Shown: positions 1 through 9,075 of the stretch, piece by piece
Numbering within the stretch: position 1 is the stretch's first letter
Layout: each line of letters starts with the position of its first letter
NCBI GenBank assembly: GCA_023388935.1
Contig: JAEWFG010000067.1
Location: 13,514 to 77,513 of the forward strand
Source of the DNA: Pseudomonadota bacterium
Lineage (GTDB): Bacteria; Pseudomonadota; Alphaproteobacteria; Rhizobiales; Xanthobacteraceae
DNA length: 64,000 nt
Direction of reading: 5' to 3'
The notes under the pieces: model-generated
What the model was told of the DNA's origin: nothing
Databases searched by the model: none
What the model saw: only the letters and a program-made list of their open reading frames with translations
Translations under genes and position numbers: made by a program

Positions 1-756
1 GCGACCGACACCCAGCCGCGCAACTCCACGCCGCGGCTGATGCCGCTGCCGGAAGCAACGCTGAAGGACGTGCGGGCCGTGATCCTGGCCGCGCCGCCGC
101 CCGATGCGAGCCGGCCACAGCGCCGGCCTGCACCGGATCTGCTCGAACAGCTCCGCGCCGCGAAGGCCGCCGCGCCGGAGGTCCGGGCCGAGCCAATCGA
201 AGTACCGGTCAGCGCCGAAGAGCTGGCGGAGCGGCGCGAACGTGTCGACCGCACCTTGCGCGCGGTGCTCGCCGAGCCCGACGCCGGCTTCCGCGCCATC
301 GGCGTGCTCTATCAGGAGTTCGTAGTCCGCTGCCGTATCGAAGGGCTCGGCTCCGCCGTCCCCGACCTCAACGAATTCCGCCGCATGCTGACGCATGCAC
401 GGGCCGGGCTCGGCACTGATCTCGCCGAGGACGACGCCTGGCAGGACGTCTCTCTGCGTGCCTCGATCCTGCCCGACGACATGCAGGGCGTCTTCATGAT
501 GATCGCGCGCGCAGCAAAAGAAGGCTGGCCCTGCCCCGGCGACGCCGCGATCGCGCGGGCCTATGGCTCGCACTCCCTGCGCCGGGCGCAACGCCTGCTC
601 GGCTACATGGAAGAGCAGGGTCTGATCGTGTGCCAGCTTGACGGGGGCGGCCGCAGGATCGTGACGCTGGTGGAATTGGCCTGGGCTACAGCGCCGGGCG
701 ATCCCAATGGCGACGATCTGCCGGCGGAGCCGGCTCAGAGCGTGGCGTCCGCTTGA
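1..756 (+). CDS. Hypothetical protein, 5' end probably outside the window
   Basis: The reading frame is already open at base 1 and ends at 756. An ATG at 40 would give 238 residues, but I see no Shine-Dalgarno sequence before it, so the true start is probably upstream of the window. The protein is soluble, with a Pro/Ala-rich N-terminal stretch, then a charged helical middle. The last third (about residues 150-215) looks like a winged-helix fold: a helix around IARAYGSHSLRRAQRLL followed by a basic hairpin near GGGRRIVTL. That suggests DNA binding, but I do not recognise the family. A palindromic repeat follows immediately downstream and may end transcription. Confidence 0.6.
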   Translation, partial: ATDTQPRNSTPRLMPLPEATLKDVRAVILAAPPPDASRPQRRPAPDLLEQLRAAKAAAPEVRAEPIEVPVSAEELAERRERVDRTLRAVLAEPDAGFRAIGVLYQEFVVRCRIEGLGSAVPDLNEFRRMLTHARAGLGTDLAEDDAWQDVSLRASILPDDMQGVFMMIARAAKEGWPCPGDAAIARAYGSHSLRRAQRLLGYMEEQGLIVCQLDGGGRRIVTLVELAWATAPGDPNGDDLPAEPAQSVASA

Positions 757-777
757 TTGCTGCCACGAAGAAGGTGC

Positions 778-900
778 GCTCCCTCTCCCGCTTGCGGGAG
801 AGGGTTGGGGAGAGGGTATCTCCGCAATGAACGCTCCCACCGCGGAGCGAGCTCTCACCCGCGCCTTCGGCGCGACCTCTCCCGCAAGCGGGAGAGGTTA
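778..900. repeat. Pair of REP-like palindromes between converging genes
   Basis: Two near-perfect palindromes lie close together. At 781-804 the arms CCCTCTCCCGC and GCGGGAGAGGG flank TT. At 876-897 the arms CCTCTCCCGC and GCGGGAGAGG flank AA. The same motif recurs at 60455-60481, so it is a dispersed element of this genome. The element lies between converging genes and the hairpins could also act as transcription terminators for both. Confidence 0.8.
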
Positions 901-913
901 CGGAACTCGTGGC

Positions 914-3223
914 TCAGAATGTGCCCGCCATAGTGAGGCGAAACGTCAGTGGCTCGACCGGGTGCAGCACGTAATCCATCACGCCGGTCTGGCAGACCGC
1001 CGTTGGCGCGATGCCCGATGTGCAGAGATTGGTGAGCGTATCGGTCTTGAGCAGCGAGCCATAGGCATAGGTGATCTGGTTCGCTTGCACATTGAAGAGA
1101 TTGAGCACGTCGAGCTGAAGGCGCCAGCCATTGTCGATGCGATAGCCGAGGCGGCCATTGAAGACGCTGGTCGCAGACGAGCGGAACGCGTTGTCTTCCG
1201 TCAGCGGGCTCGACGCCAGATAGCGCCAGCGCAAGGCGCCGAACCAGCCGGTCTTCTCGCCGAGGGTGACACCGACTGACGCCACCATCGCCGGCGCGTT
1301 CGGAATGTAGTTGCCGGGTGCGTTGCCGATCTGCGCTTCGGGATAGCCGGCAAGCGATGCATAGACCTCTGCCTGCTCGCTGTCGTAACCGCGAAAGCGC
1401 GCATGCGTCGTCGCGAGATCGGCGTCGATGTCGATCCAGGATCTCGGGCGGTAGTGGTTGGTCCATTCGAAACCGTAGCGACGGCTGGCGCGGGTCGCCG
1501 AGGTGTCGCCAGCATCGCCGGAGAACAGGATCTCGGAATCCTGGTCGAGGATGAAGATGCTGAGCGAGGTGTCGAGGTTGGGGATGATCCTGCTACGGAC
1601 GCCAACCTCTGCGCCCCTGGTACGCACCAGCAACGGCGACGGCGTGAGTCTTGTCGCGGGATCGCCGGGGTCTTCCGTTGTCGTCGCGCCACGGGCATCG
1701 TTCGAGTGCATGCCGTAGCCGGCGCCAAAGAAAAATTCGGTCTGGTTGAACGGGCCGAGCACCATCCTGAACTTCGGGCTGCCGAGCGCAGCGTTGACGC
1801 TTCCGGAATTGTTGGAGTTGAACAGCGAGGTGACATTGGCAGTGTAATAGTCGCCGCGCCAGCCGACGATGGTCCGGAGCCAATCGGTCCAGCGCACGGT
1901 GTTTTCGGCATAGACGCCGACGCTGCCCTCGCCGACCTTGTCGCTGCGGGTGTTGGAGAGGAAGCCGCGCTGGAAGGTGTTGGTCAGCGCCAGATCGATC
2001 GCGTCGTAGCGCGATTGCAGGCCGAACGTCGTCTGCATCGGAAGACCGGCGAACGAGCCGTTCAGCGTGCGCGAGATATTGGCGCCGGCCATGAGACGAT
2101 CGTCGTGCTGGTGGAACTGGTCGCCGAACACGGGATCACTGAGGAAATAGGTGAAGTTATTGAAGAGATCGAGCTGGCTCTTCACGACATAGGCGTTCGC
2201 CGTCCAGGAGCCGACATCGTCACTCTGCGCCACGCGCGCCGAAAGCGCGAAGCGATTGGTGTTGCCACCATCGGTCGGGTCTTCCGCGCCGAACCGGCCG
2301 AGCAGGCCGCTGGCGATGGCGCGCTGTGGCACCTGGTCGGTCGAATTCCATTTGTTCGCATAGGCCATTCCGGTGACGGATACGCCGTCGGTCGCAGTGC
2401 CCTGGCTGTAGCGCACGAGGCCGTTCAGCTTCTTCGCATTGTCCGGATTGTCCCAGGGACCGTTGTAGGTGCCGATCTCGCCGGCGACGAGCAGCGAACC
2501 GTCGCCGACTTTCGCGGAGTCCATGCCGAGCAGGCGGCGATAGCCGAAGCTGCCCGCGGTCACCTGCGCGAGACCCCTGGTGCGGTCGATCAGGCCGATA
2601 TGCACGCTGCCGACCGAGGCGAAATCGCCCTCGTCGGCGAAATAAGGTCCCTTGCGCACGTCCATCGCGGCGATGGTTTCCGGGATCAACCAGTTGAGAT
2701 CGGCATAGCCTTGCCCGTGCGCGTGGGTGCGCATGTTGACGGGAACGTCGTCGACATAGATGGCGAGGTCGGTGCCGTGATCGAGGTTATAGCCGCGCAG
2801 AAAATACTGGTTGGCTTTGCCCTCGCCGGAATGCTGGGTCACGATCAGCCCCGGCACGGCTTCGAGCACTTCTCCCGGCCGTGTGAAGGGACGCGCGTTG
2901 AGCTCCTCGCCCGAGAACGTCATCTCGCTCGCCATGCTCGGCTGGATCTTTACGCCGGAAGCGACGCTGCGCGAATCCGCTGCTTGCGCTTCTGCCGGAT
3001 CGACGACGATGCGATCGCTGGCAGGGGCTGGCTTGCTGAGCCGAGGGGATGCAGGCCGCTTCTTCTGCCGTGACGTCTCCCCGCCGCTGACCTGGATCGG
3101 CGGCAGCTCGCGTGCGTCATCGCCGCTCTGCGCGAAGGCGCTGCCGTCATCCGCAAGAAGCACCAGGGCCGAGAGTGCCGTCAGCGTGCCGCCGCGTCGG
3201 CCAGGATCAGGCCGCCTCGGTGG
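914..3223 (-). CDS. TonB-dependent outer-membrane receptor, probably for a nickel chelate
   Basis: A receptor of about 769 residues that would import a metal chelate across the outer membrane using TonB energy. The N-terminus is a signal peptide ending near AFAQ. It is followed by a TonB-box-like ELPPIQVSG, a plug domain (RPGEVLEAVPGLIV, YFLRGYNLDHGTDLAIYVDDVPVN) and a long beta-barrel ending in Phe (TMAGTF), as expected for BamA assembly. The frame stays open up to 3271, but the ATG at 3223 places the signal sequence correctly and leaves only a 17-base overlap with the upstream permease gene. Cotranscription with a NiCoT permease under a NikR-like operator suggests a nickel (less likely cobalt) substrate; this is inference. 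Confidence 0.88.
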   Translation of the reverse strand, partial: PPRRPDPGRRGGTLTALSALVLLADDGSAFAQSGDDARELPPIQVSGGETSRQKKRPASPRLSKPAPASDRIVVDPAEAQAADSRSVASGVKIQPSMASEMTFSGEELNARPFTRPGEVLEAVPGLIVTQHSGEGKANQYFLRGYNLDHGTDLAIYVDDVPVNMRTHAHGQGYADLNWLIPETIAAMDVRKGPYFADEGDFASVGSVHIGLIDRTRGLAQVTAGSFGYRRLLGMDSAKVGDGSLLVAGEIGTYNGPWDNPDNAKKLNGLVRYSQGTATDGVSVTGMAYANKWNSTDQVPQRAIASGLLGRFGAEDPTDGGNTNRFALSARVAQSDDVGSWTANAYVVKSQLDLFNNFTYFLSDPVFGDQFHQHDDRLMAGANISRTLNGSFAGLPMQTTFGLQSRYDAIDLALTNTFQRGFLSNTRSDKVGEGSVGVYAENTVRWTDWLRTIVGWRGDYYTANVTSLFNSNNSGSVNAALGSPKFRMVLGPFNQTEFFFGAGYGMHSNDARGATTTEDPGDPATRLTPSPLLVRTRGAEVGVRSRIIPNLDTSLSIFILDQDSEILFSGDAGDTSATRASRRYGFEWTNHYRPRSWIDIDADLATTHARFRGYDSEQAEVYASLAGYPEAQIGNAPGNYIPNAPAMVASVGVTLGEKTGWFGALRWRYLASSPLTEDNAFRSSATSVFNGRLGYRIDNGWRLQLDVLNLFNVQANQITYAYGSLLKTDTLTNLCTSGIAPTAVCQTGVMDYVLHPVEPLTFRLTMAGTF

Positions 3224-4304
3224 CATCGGCGCATTCCAGGATTTTTGGCGCGGCATCGGGAGCGACCGCAAACATACGGCGATAAAGCACGACCGAGACG
3301 AGCCAGGCGATCGCGAACAGCCCGATCACGGCGAAACCGACATTGGCGAGCGACTCGTTGAGGCCCTTGACCAGCGTCCACACGCCGCCGGACAGGCCGA
3401 GGCGGTCGGCGATCAGGCCGAGCGCCTCGATGCCGCCGATGAACAGCGCCACCACGACGGAGGCGCCGGTGATCGTGAGGTTATACCAGAGCTTTCGCAG
3501 GGGATCGACGAAGGCCCAGCGATAGGCGCTGACCATCAGCGCCGAATCGGCGGTGTCGACCAGCGCCATGCCGGCCGCGAACAGCGCAGGGAATACCAGG
3601 ACATCGGCGAGCGAAGCGCCGCGCGCGGCTTCGGTGGCGGAGATGCTGAGCAGACCGATCTCGGTTGCGGTATCGAAGCCGAGCCCGAACAGGAATCCGA
3701 GCGGATACATGTGCCAGGGCCTTGTCACGAAACGGAACATCGGGCCGAGCAGTCGTGCCAGGAAGCCGCGATTGGCGAGCAGCGCATCATGTCCTTCGGC
3801 GACGTGAACGCCCTGGGCGCGCGCGGCGCGAAATGTCCGCCACAGGCCGGCGCAGATGACGAGATTGATGGCCGCGATCACGAGCAGGAACAGCGCCGAC
3901 ACCGATGTGCCGATGAGGCCGCCGATATGCTTAAGCAGACTGTCGCCGCCAAGGCTCACCACGCCCAGCGCAAGCAGTATGGTCGCGACCACGACGATGG
4001 TGGAATGGCCGAGCGCGAAATAGAGGCCGACGGATCGTGGCGCATCGCCCACATGCATCAGCTTGCGCACGACATTGTCGATCGCGGCGATGTGGTCGGC
4101 ATCGACGGCGTGGCGCAGCCCGAACACCCATGCCAGCAGCGCGGTCGCCATCACTGTCGGCCGGTCGCCGAAAACCGCGAAAGCCCAGGCCCAAGCGGCG
4201 ATGTTGGCGGCGACGAGCCCGCCGAACAGCAGGACCATTCCGGGCTCGACCGCTCGCAAGGACAACTTCGTCACGAAAATCATTCCGTCCGCTGCGCGCC
4301 CCAT
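3207..4304 (-). CDS. NiCoT-family nickel/cobalt permease (HoxN/HupN type)
   Basis: An inner-membrane high-affinity Ni2+/Co2+ transporter of 365 residues with about eight hydrophobic segments. The family signature RHAVDADHI lies at residues 64-72 in helix II, and a second conserved stretch LGFDTATE is in the middle; both mark the NiCoT family. It is the first gene of a two-gene minus-strand operon with the TonB receptor. ATG 4304 lies only 10 bases from a NikR-like operator and has no clear ribosome site. ATG 4283 (residue 8) is an equally possible start with GGACGG just before it. Nickel would serve hydrogenase or urease, neither of which is in this window. No cobalamin riboswitch is visible in the short leader, which fits nickel better than cobalt. 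Confidence 0.9.
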   Translation of the reverse strand: MGRAADGMIFVTKLSLRAVEPGMVLLFGGLVAANIAAWAWAFAVFGDRPTVMATALLAWVFGLRHAVDADHIAAIDNVVRKLMHVGDAPRSVGLYFALGHSTIVVVATILLALGVVSLGGDSLLKHIGGLIGTSVSALFLLVIAAINLVICAGLWRTFRAARAQGVHVAEGHDALLANRGFLARLLGPMFRFVTRPWHMYPLGFLFGLGFDTATEIGLLSISATEAARGASLADVLVFPALFAAGMALVDTADSALMVSAYRWAFVDPLRKLWYNLTITGASVVVALFIGGIEALGLIADRLGLSGGVWTLVKGLNESLANVGFAVIGLFAIAWLVSVVLYRRMFAVAPDAAPKILECADATEAA

Positions 4305-4314
4305 CGCGCCAGCG

Positions 4315-4342
4315 GTATGATCTTTTCATAAGATGATCACAC
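4315..4342. promoter_or_regulatory. NikR-type operator upstream of the nickel permease
   Basis: GTATGA at 4315-4320 and TCACAC at 4337-4342 are separated by exactly 16 bases. This matches the E. coli NikR consensus GTATGA-N16-TCATAC at 11 of 12 half-site positions. A smaller palindrome TATGA-N5-TCATA (4316-4330) lies inside it. The site is in the 88-base gap before the permease gene, where a repressor would block its promoter. The match is seen directly; binding by a NikR protein is inferred and no nikR gene is in the window. Confidence 0.7.
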
Positions 4343-4392
4343 TGACCAGTGCAATCCCGGCCGGTCGGGACGGGTCTTGCGCAGAGCTCGCG

Positions 4393-5133
4393 CTACGCGG
4401 CCTCGGAGCCGCCGAGATAAGCGTCGCGGACGCGCGGATCGTCCTTCAGCGCCCGCGCCGGGCCGGACAGCACGATCTTCCCGGTCTGAAGCACATAGGC
4501 CTCGTGCGCGATCTCGAGCGCGAGGCTGGCGTTCTGCTCGACCATGAAGACCGAGACGCCCTCCTGATTGATGGTCCTGATCAGCTCCAGCACACGGTCG
4601 ACATAGAGCGGGGACAGGCCCATGGTCGGCTCGTCCATCACGATCATGCGCGGCCGGCTCATCAGCGCGCGCGCCATCGCGACCATCTGCTGCTCGCCGC
4701 CGGAGAGCGAGCCGGCGCGCTGCGACAGCCGCTGGCCGAGTTTTGGAAACAGCGTCAGCATTTTCTCGAGATCCTGCGCCACGGCATCGCGATCGTTGCG
4801 CACGAAGGCGCCCATCAGGATGTTCTCCCGGACGCTCATGTCCGCGAACAGCCGCCGCGCCTCGGGCACCGAGGCGATGCCGCGGCGGACGATCTGGGGC
4901 GTGGCGAGGCCAAGCAGCGAGGCGCCGTCGAAGGTCACCTCCCCCGAACGCGGTTTCACCAGACCGAGGATGATCTTCATCGTCGTGGATTTGCCGCTGG
5001 CATTGCCGCCGAGCAGGCAGACGATATGGCCGCGGCCAACTGATATCGACAGGTCGAAATGGACCTGGGCCTGGCCGTAGAAGGTATTGACGTTCGACAG
5101 CGCCAGCAGCGGTTCGGGTGCGCTCGTCGTCAT
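4393..5133 (-). CDS. LIV-type ABC transporter ATP-binding protein (LivF-like)
   Basis: One of two cytoplasmic ATPases that power a branched-chain amino-acid/amide-type importer (246 residues). The Walker A is GGNASGKST, in which Ala-Ser replaces the usual Gly-Ala of LivF proteins. The ABC signature is LSGGEQQ and Walker B is MIVMDEPTMGL. Its start overlaps the end of the LivG-like gene by 4 bases, so the two are translationally coupled. It is the last gene of the SBP-LivHM-LivG-LivF operon. The substrate cannot be told from the ATPase. Confidence 0.92.
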   Translation of the reverse strand: MTTSAPEPLLALSNVNTFYGQAQVHFDLSISVGRGHIVCLLGGNASGKSTTMKIILGLVKPRSGEVTFDGASLLGLATPQIVRRGIASVPEARRLFADMSVRENILMGAFVRNDRDAVAQDLEKMLTLFPKLGQRLSQRAGSLSGGEQQMVAMARALMSRPRMIVMDEPTMGLSPLYVDRVLELIRTINQEGVSVFMVEQNASLALEIAHEAYVLQTGKIVLSGPARALKDDPRVRDAYLGGSEAA

Positions 5134-5981
5134 GCCGCGCTCTCCTGCTCAGCCATCCCCGACAGGCCGTGGCCGAGATAGGCCTCGATCACCTTGGGGT
5201 CGTTGCGGACGTCTTCGCCGGCGCCTTCCGCGATCTTTCTGCCCTCGTCCATGACGATGACGCGGTCGGAGAGGCGCATCACCATCTCTAACTTGTGCTC
5301 GATCAGGAGGATCGTCAGCCCTTCAGCCTTCAGCTCGGCGACGAGCGCCTGCATCTCCGCGGTCTCGGTCGGGTTCATGCCGGCGGTCGGCTCGTCGAGC
5401 AGCAGCAGGCGCGGCTTCAGCGCAAGGGCGCGCGCGATCTCGACGCGGCGGCGGTTGGCGTAGGAGAGGCTGTAGGCCGGCTGGTCGATGCGTGGCAGCA
5501 GCCGCTCACCGAAGCGCGCGAGAATGGCTTTCACCTCCTCGCGCAGATGGTCTTCCTCAGCCTTGACGCTTGCCGGGCGCAGCAGCGCCAGACCCAGTTC
5601 CAGCAGCGGGCCGATCACCGGCACCGCCGGCCTGACCGCGCGCAGCCGCGTGTGCGCGCCGATCAGGACGTTGTCCATGACGCTGAGATTGCCGAAGACG
5701 CGGCCGAGCTGGAACGTACGCGCGATGCCTTCGGCCGCCAGCCGTTCCGGTGAGAGACCCGTGATGTCCTGCCCTTCGAAGCTGACATCACCGGCGTCGG
5801 GCCGATCGAGCCCGGTCACGAGGTTGAACAGCGTGGTCTTGCCGGCGCCGTTCGGGCCGATGATGCTGATGAGCTCGCCTTTGGCGAGGTCGAGGTCGAT
5901 GGCGTCGACCGCGGTGAGGCCGCCGAAGCGGCGCGTCAGCCCGCGCAGGGACAGCATGGGAGTGTGCTGTTCGGCCATCAC
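5130..5981 (-). CDS. LIV-type ABC transporter ATP-binding protein (LivG-like)
   Basis: The second ATPase of the importer, 283 residues. Walker A is GPNGAGKTT and Walker B LLLLDEPTAGMNP. The signature region reads YSLSYANRRRVEIARAL, an accepted LivG-type variant of LSGGQ. The C-terminus carries the family tail (VIEAYLGHG). It overlaps the fused permease gene upstream by 4 bases and livF downstream by 4 bases, so all three are probably made from one message in fixed ratio. Confidence 0.92.
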   Translation of the reverse strand: MMAEQHTPMLSLRGLTRRFGGLTAVDAIDLDLAKGELISIIGPNGAGKTTLFNLVTGLDRPDAGDVSFEGQDITGLSPERLAAEGIARTFQLGRVFGNLSVMDNVLIGAHTRLRAVRPAVPVIGPLLELGLALLRPASVKAEEDHLREEVKAILARFGERLLPRIDQPAYSLSYANRRRVEIARALALKPRLLLLDEPTAGMNPTETAEMQALVAELKAEGLTILLIEHKLEMVMRLSDRVIVMDEGRKIAEGAGEDVRNDPKVIEAYLGHGLSGMAEQESAA

Positions 5982-7801
5982 ATCGTCCCCAACAGGCCCT
6001 GCGGCCTGAACCGCACGAGCAGCAACAGCACGATGCCGTAGATCAGGATGCGGTACTCCGCCGCGATCCGGAACAGCTCGGGCAGGCCGACCAGCGCCAC
6101 CGATCCGACAATGGCGCCGACGACATTGCCGAGGCCGCCGAGGATCACGACCGTCAGTGCCAGGATGGATTGCTGCGTATTGAACGTCTCGTGGTTGATG
6201 TAGGAGTAGAGATGCGCGGCGATGCCGCCGCTGACGCCGGCCGCAAATCCGCCGAAGATGAAGGCGAGCGACTTGTAGCGATTGAGGCTCAGGCCATAGG
6301 CGCGCGCCGCGATATCGTCATCACGGATGGCACGGAAGCTGCGGCCGAGATGCGAGCCGAGCAACCGCCCCTGCAGCAGCGCCAGCACGACCATCACCGC
6401 AAAACTGAACCAGTAGATCGACGTTGGGCTGATCAGATCATAGCCGAACAGCGACAGCGGCGGGATGCCGGAGATGCCGATCGGGCCGCGCGTGACGCTT
6501 TCCCAGTTCAGGATCACCAGCGACACGATCTCGCCGATGGCGAGCGTCGCGATCGACACATAGTGCCCACGCAGACGGAACGACGGCGAGATCAGCGCCG
6601 TGCCGAGCGCGGCACTCATCAGGCCGCCGCCAATGACGGCGAGGCCGACGGGGACGGAGAAGTTCAGCGATAGCAGCGCCGACGTGTAGGCGCCGATCGC
6701 CAGCAGCGCGGCGTGTCCGAGCGAGACCTGCCCGATCGTGCCCGCGACCAGCGTGAGGCTCAGTGCGAGCATGCCGAGCAGCCACGCATTGATCAGAGTC
6801 TGGAGCACGTAGAAGGACACCGGAAAAAGCGGAAGGATCGCGAAGGCGACGGCTGCGGCCAGCAGGGCCCAGCGCGGAATGCGCACAGGCCGGCTCCGCG
6901 CAATGAAGGTGCCGGTGAGCGGCTCGGGCGGTGCCTGCCGCGCGCTGGCGAACAGGCCGTTCGGCCGTAGCACGAGGACAACGACCAGCAGCAGGAACGC
7001 GAACAGATTGCGGTAGCTGGTGCCGAACACGGCAACGCCGTAGCTTTCCACCAGCCCCAGCAGCAGGCTACCGATGACCGCACCGGGCACATTGCCGGCA
7101 CCGCCAACCACTTCGGCGACCACGCCTTTGAGCGTCGCCTGAAGGCTCATCGCGGTGTCGATCTGGTTGTAGTACATGCCGACCAGCATGCCGGAGACGC
7201 CGCCAAGCGCGGCGGCAATGCCGAACACCGCCTGATTGACACGGTTGACGTCGACGCCCATCTGCATGGCGGCGTCGCGATCCTGCGCAGTGGCGCGGAC
7301 AGCCCAGCCGAGCTTGCTGTAGCGCAGGAACACGAACAGCAGCAGCGCGCTGGTGATGCCGACGCCGGCGATCAACAGATCGAGCGGGCCGATCGTGCCG
7401 CCGCCGACCTGGAAGCGCACGTCAGGCAACTGGCTCGGCAGCGCACGCGGATTGGGCGAGAAGGTCAGCATCACAAGCTGGTCGAGCACGAAGCTGATGC
7501 CGATCGTCGCGAGCAGCGGTGCGATGCGCACCGAGTTCTGGAGCGGACGCAGGCCGAAGCGTTCGATGATCAATCCGACGAGCGCTGCGGCCACCGCCAC
7601 CACGATGATCGTGAGCGGCAGCGGCGTGTGGAGCTGCACCACCGCGACCCAGCCGATATAGGCGCCGACGAGATAGATCGAGCCCTGCGCGAAATTGATC
7701 AGCCGGCTGACGCCGAAGATCAGCGCAAGCCCGACCGCAATGAGGGCGTACACGTTGCCGACGATCAGCCCGTTGATCGTGTAGTCGAGCCAGGAAGACA
7801 C
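5978..7801 (-). CDS. Fused LivH-LivM inner-membrane permease
   Basis: A single 607-residue protein carries both permease halves of a LIV-type importer, which are normally separate genes (as they are at 60512-62612). Residues about 1-290 are LivH-like (GNVYALIAVGLALIFGVSRL, ending VLRPNGLF). A linker around 290-310 leads to a LivM-like half with the conserved GQVSLGHAALLAIGAY and a C-terminal RPQGLLG. There is no frameshift or internal start at the join, so the fusion appears genuine. The start codon is GTG at 7801 with only a weak ribosome site; no alternative start fits. Confidence 0.9.
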   Translation of the reverse strand: MSSWLDYTINGLIVGNVYALIAVGLALIFGVSRLINFAQGSIYLVGAYIGWVAVVQLHTPLPLTIIVVAVAAALVGLIIERFGLRPLQNSVRIAPLLATIGISFVLDQLVMLTFSPNPRALPSQLPDVRFQVGGGTIGPLDLLIAGVGITSALLLFVFLRYSKLGWAVRATAQDRDAAMQMGVDVNRVNQAVFGIAAALGGVSGMLVGMYYNQIDTAMSLQATLKGVVAEVVGGAGNVPGAVIGSLLLGLVESYGVAVFGTSYRNLFAFLLLVVVLVLRPNGLFASARQAPPEPLTGTFIARSRPVRIPRWALLAAAVAFAILPLFPVSFYVLQTLINAWLLGMLALSLTLVAGTIGQVSLGHAALLAIGAYTSALLSLNFSVPVGLAVIGGGLMSAALGTALISPSFRLRGHYVSIATLAIGEIVSLVILNWESVTRGPIGISGIPPLSLFGYDLISPTSIYWFSFAVMVVLALLQGRLLGSHLGRSFRAIRDDDIAARAYGLSLNRYKSLAFIFGGFAAGVSGGIAAHLYSYINHETFNTQQSILALTVVILGGLGNVVGAIVGSVALVGLPELFRIAAEYRILIYGIVLLLLVRFRPQGLLGTM

Positions 7802-7858
7802 GCGGGTGGTCCCCGAGTAGAGAGAAAAGCGGCCGGAGCGCCCGCCCCGGCCATCATG

Positions 7859-9016
7859 TCAGGTCGGCTTGCCGTCCCAAAGCGCGAACTGGCCCTTGCG
7901 CACGACGAGCTCGGCATTCATGGCGCCCTTGACGCGGCGGGTCTCGACGTCGAACGTCGCGGTCCCGAAGATGACACTCGGCACGTCCTTCACCTTTGCG
8001 AAGGCGTCGCGGATGGCGCGCCGGTCGGTGCCACCGATCCTGAGGACGGCAGCCGCCATGTTCATCGCGTCATAGGAGTAGGCGTTGAACGCGTCGGGCT
8101 CCAGCCCGTTGTATTTCTTCCTGAAGCCCGCGATGAATTTCTGCACCTCAGGCCGCGGGTCTTCCGGGAAGTAGCGCGTACCGACATGGACGTCCTCAAC
8201 CGCCTCGCCACCAAGCTCCAGGAACTTTGGCGAATAGACCGAGCTTGCCGCACAGATTACCTGTTTCAGCCCCACCTGGCGGGCCTGACGCGCGATCAGT
8301 GCACCATCGGAATAATAGGAGATCAGGATCAGCCCGTCCGGATTGGCGTCGCGGACGCGCACCAGCGTGGAGCGGAAGTCGCGCTCCTCCGCGATATAGC
8401 CTTCGGTGACGGCGATCTCCGCGCCATACTCCTTGGCCGTCTTGACGAAATAGTCGCGGCTGGTGCGCCCCCAATCGGTGTTGAGGTGCAGCACCGCGAG
8501 CTTTTTGAGGCCGAGGCGTTTCACGGCATATGCCGCCAGCAGCGGCTGCTCGTCGGCCTGGCTGACGGAGGTGCTCCACATGAAGTCGCCGCCCTTGGTG
8601 AAATCGGGATGCGAATTGGTGAAGCCGAATTGCACGAGGCCCCCGCGCTGATAGATCGGCGAGGCCGCCATCGAGGCCGGGCTGGAGAAATCACCGAGCT
8701 CCATGACGATCCGGGGATCGGAGACGAATTTCTGGGCGATCGCCACCGACTGGCGCGGATCGCTCTGGCTGTCCTCGAAGCTGTAGGCGAGCTTGCGGCC
8801 GTTGATGCCTCCGGCTGCGAGGATCTCGTCCAGCGCAAGATCAAAGCCCTGCTTCCACTGCGTGCCATATTGCGCGTTCGGCCCGGTCAGGGGGCCGCTG
8901 ACGCCGAGCAGGATCGGCTCGGATGATTGCGCGAAGGCGGCGCGCGAGAAGGCCGCTCCTGCCAACATGGCGGCAAGCGAGCCCTTGACCAGGATACGAC
9001 GATCGATGTTGCTCAT
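7859..9016 (-). CDS. LIV-type ABC transporter periplasmic binding protein
   Basis: A type I periplasmic ligand-binding protein (385 residues from ATG 9016) that hands its ligand to the LivHM permease 57 bases downstream. The N-terminus has a twin-Arg and hydrophobic stretch (DRRILVKGSLAAML) ending near AFAQ, so export by Tat or Sec is possible. The family hallmark GVSGPLTGPNAQYG follows. ATG 9016 is preferred over the ATG at 9028 because GGAG lies about six bases before it. It follows a set of redox enzymes on the same strand after a 59-base gap, hinting that the ligand is a substrate or product of those enzymes. The ligand is unknown. Confidence 0.9.
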   Translation of the reverse strand: MSNIDRRILVKGSLAAMLAGAAFSRAAFAQSSEPILLGVSGPLTGPNAQYGTQWKQGFDLALDEILAAGGINGRKLAYSFEDSQSDPRQSVAIAQKFVSDPRIVMELGDFSSPASMAASPIYQRGGLVQFGFTNSHPDFTKGGDFMWSTSVSQADEQPLLAAYAVKRLGLKKLAVLHLNTDWGRTSRDYFVKTAKEYGAEIAVTEGYIAEERDFRSTLVRVRDANPDGLILISYYSDGALIARQARQVGLKQVICAASSVYSPKFLELGGEAVEDVHVGTRYFPEDPRPEVQKFIAGFRKKYNGLEPDAFNAYSYDAMNMAAAVLRIGGTDRRAIRDAFAKVKDVPSVIFGTATFDVETRRVKGAMNAELVVRKGQFALWDGKPT

Positions 9017-9075
9017 GCACGGCTCCATCCATTCAATGTTAAGAACAATGGCAATTCTTGTGCCAGCGAAGCTGC

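Noticed and set aside
778..900. CRISPR array
   Set aside because: Only two short palindromes with unequal spacing and no regular spacers; it fits a dispersed repeat.
1403..3073. 556-codon plus-strand frame opposite the TonB receptor
   Set aside because: It is a high-GC shadow of the receptor gene, without ribosome site or recognisable domain, while the opposite strand has a full receptor with signal peptide and barrel end.
4305..4392. Cobalamin riboswitch before the permease/receptor operon
   Set aside because: The gap is only 88 bases and has no B12-box-like core; the NikR-like site explains the region better.
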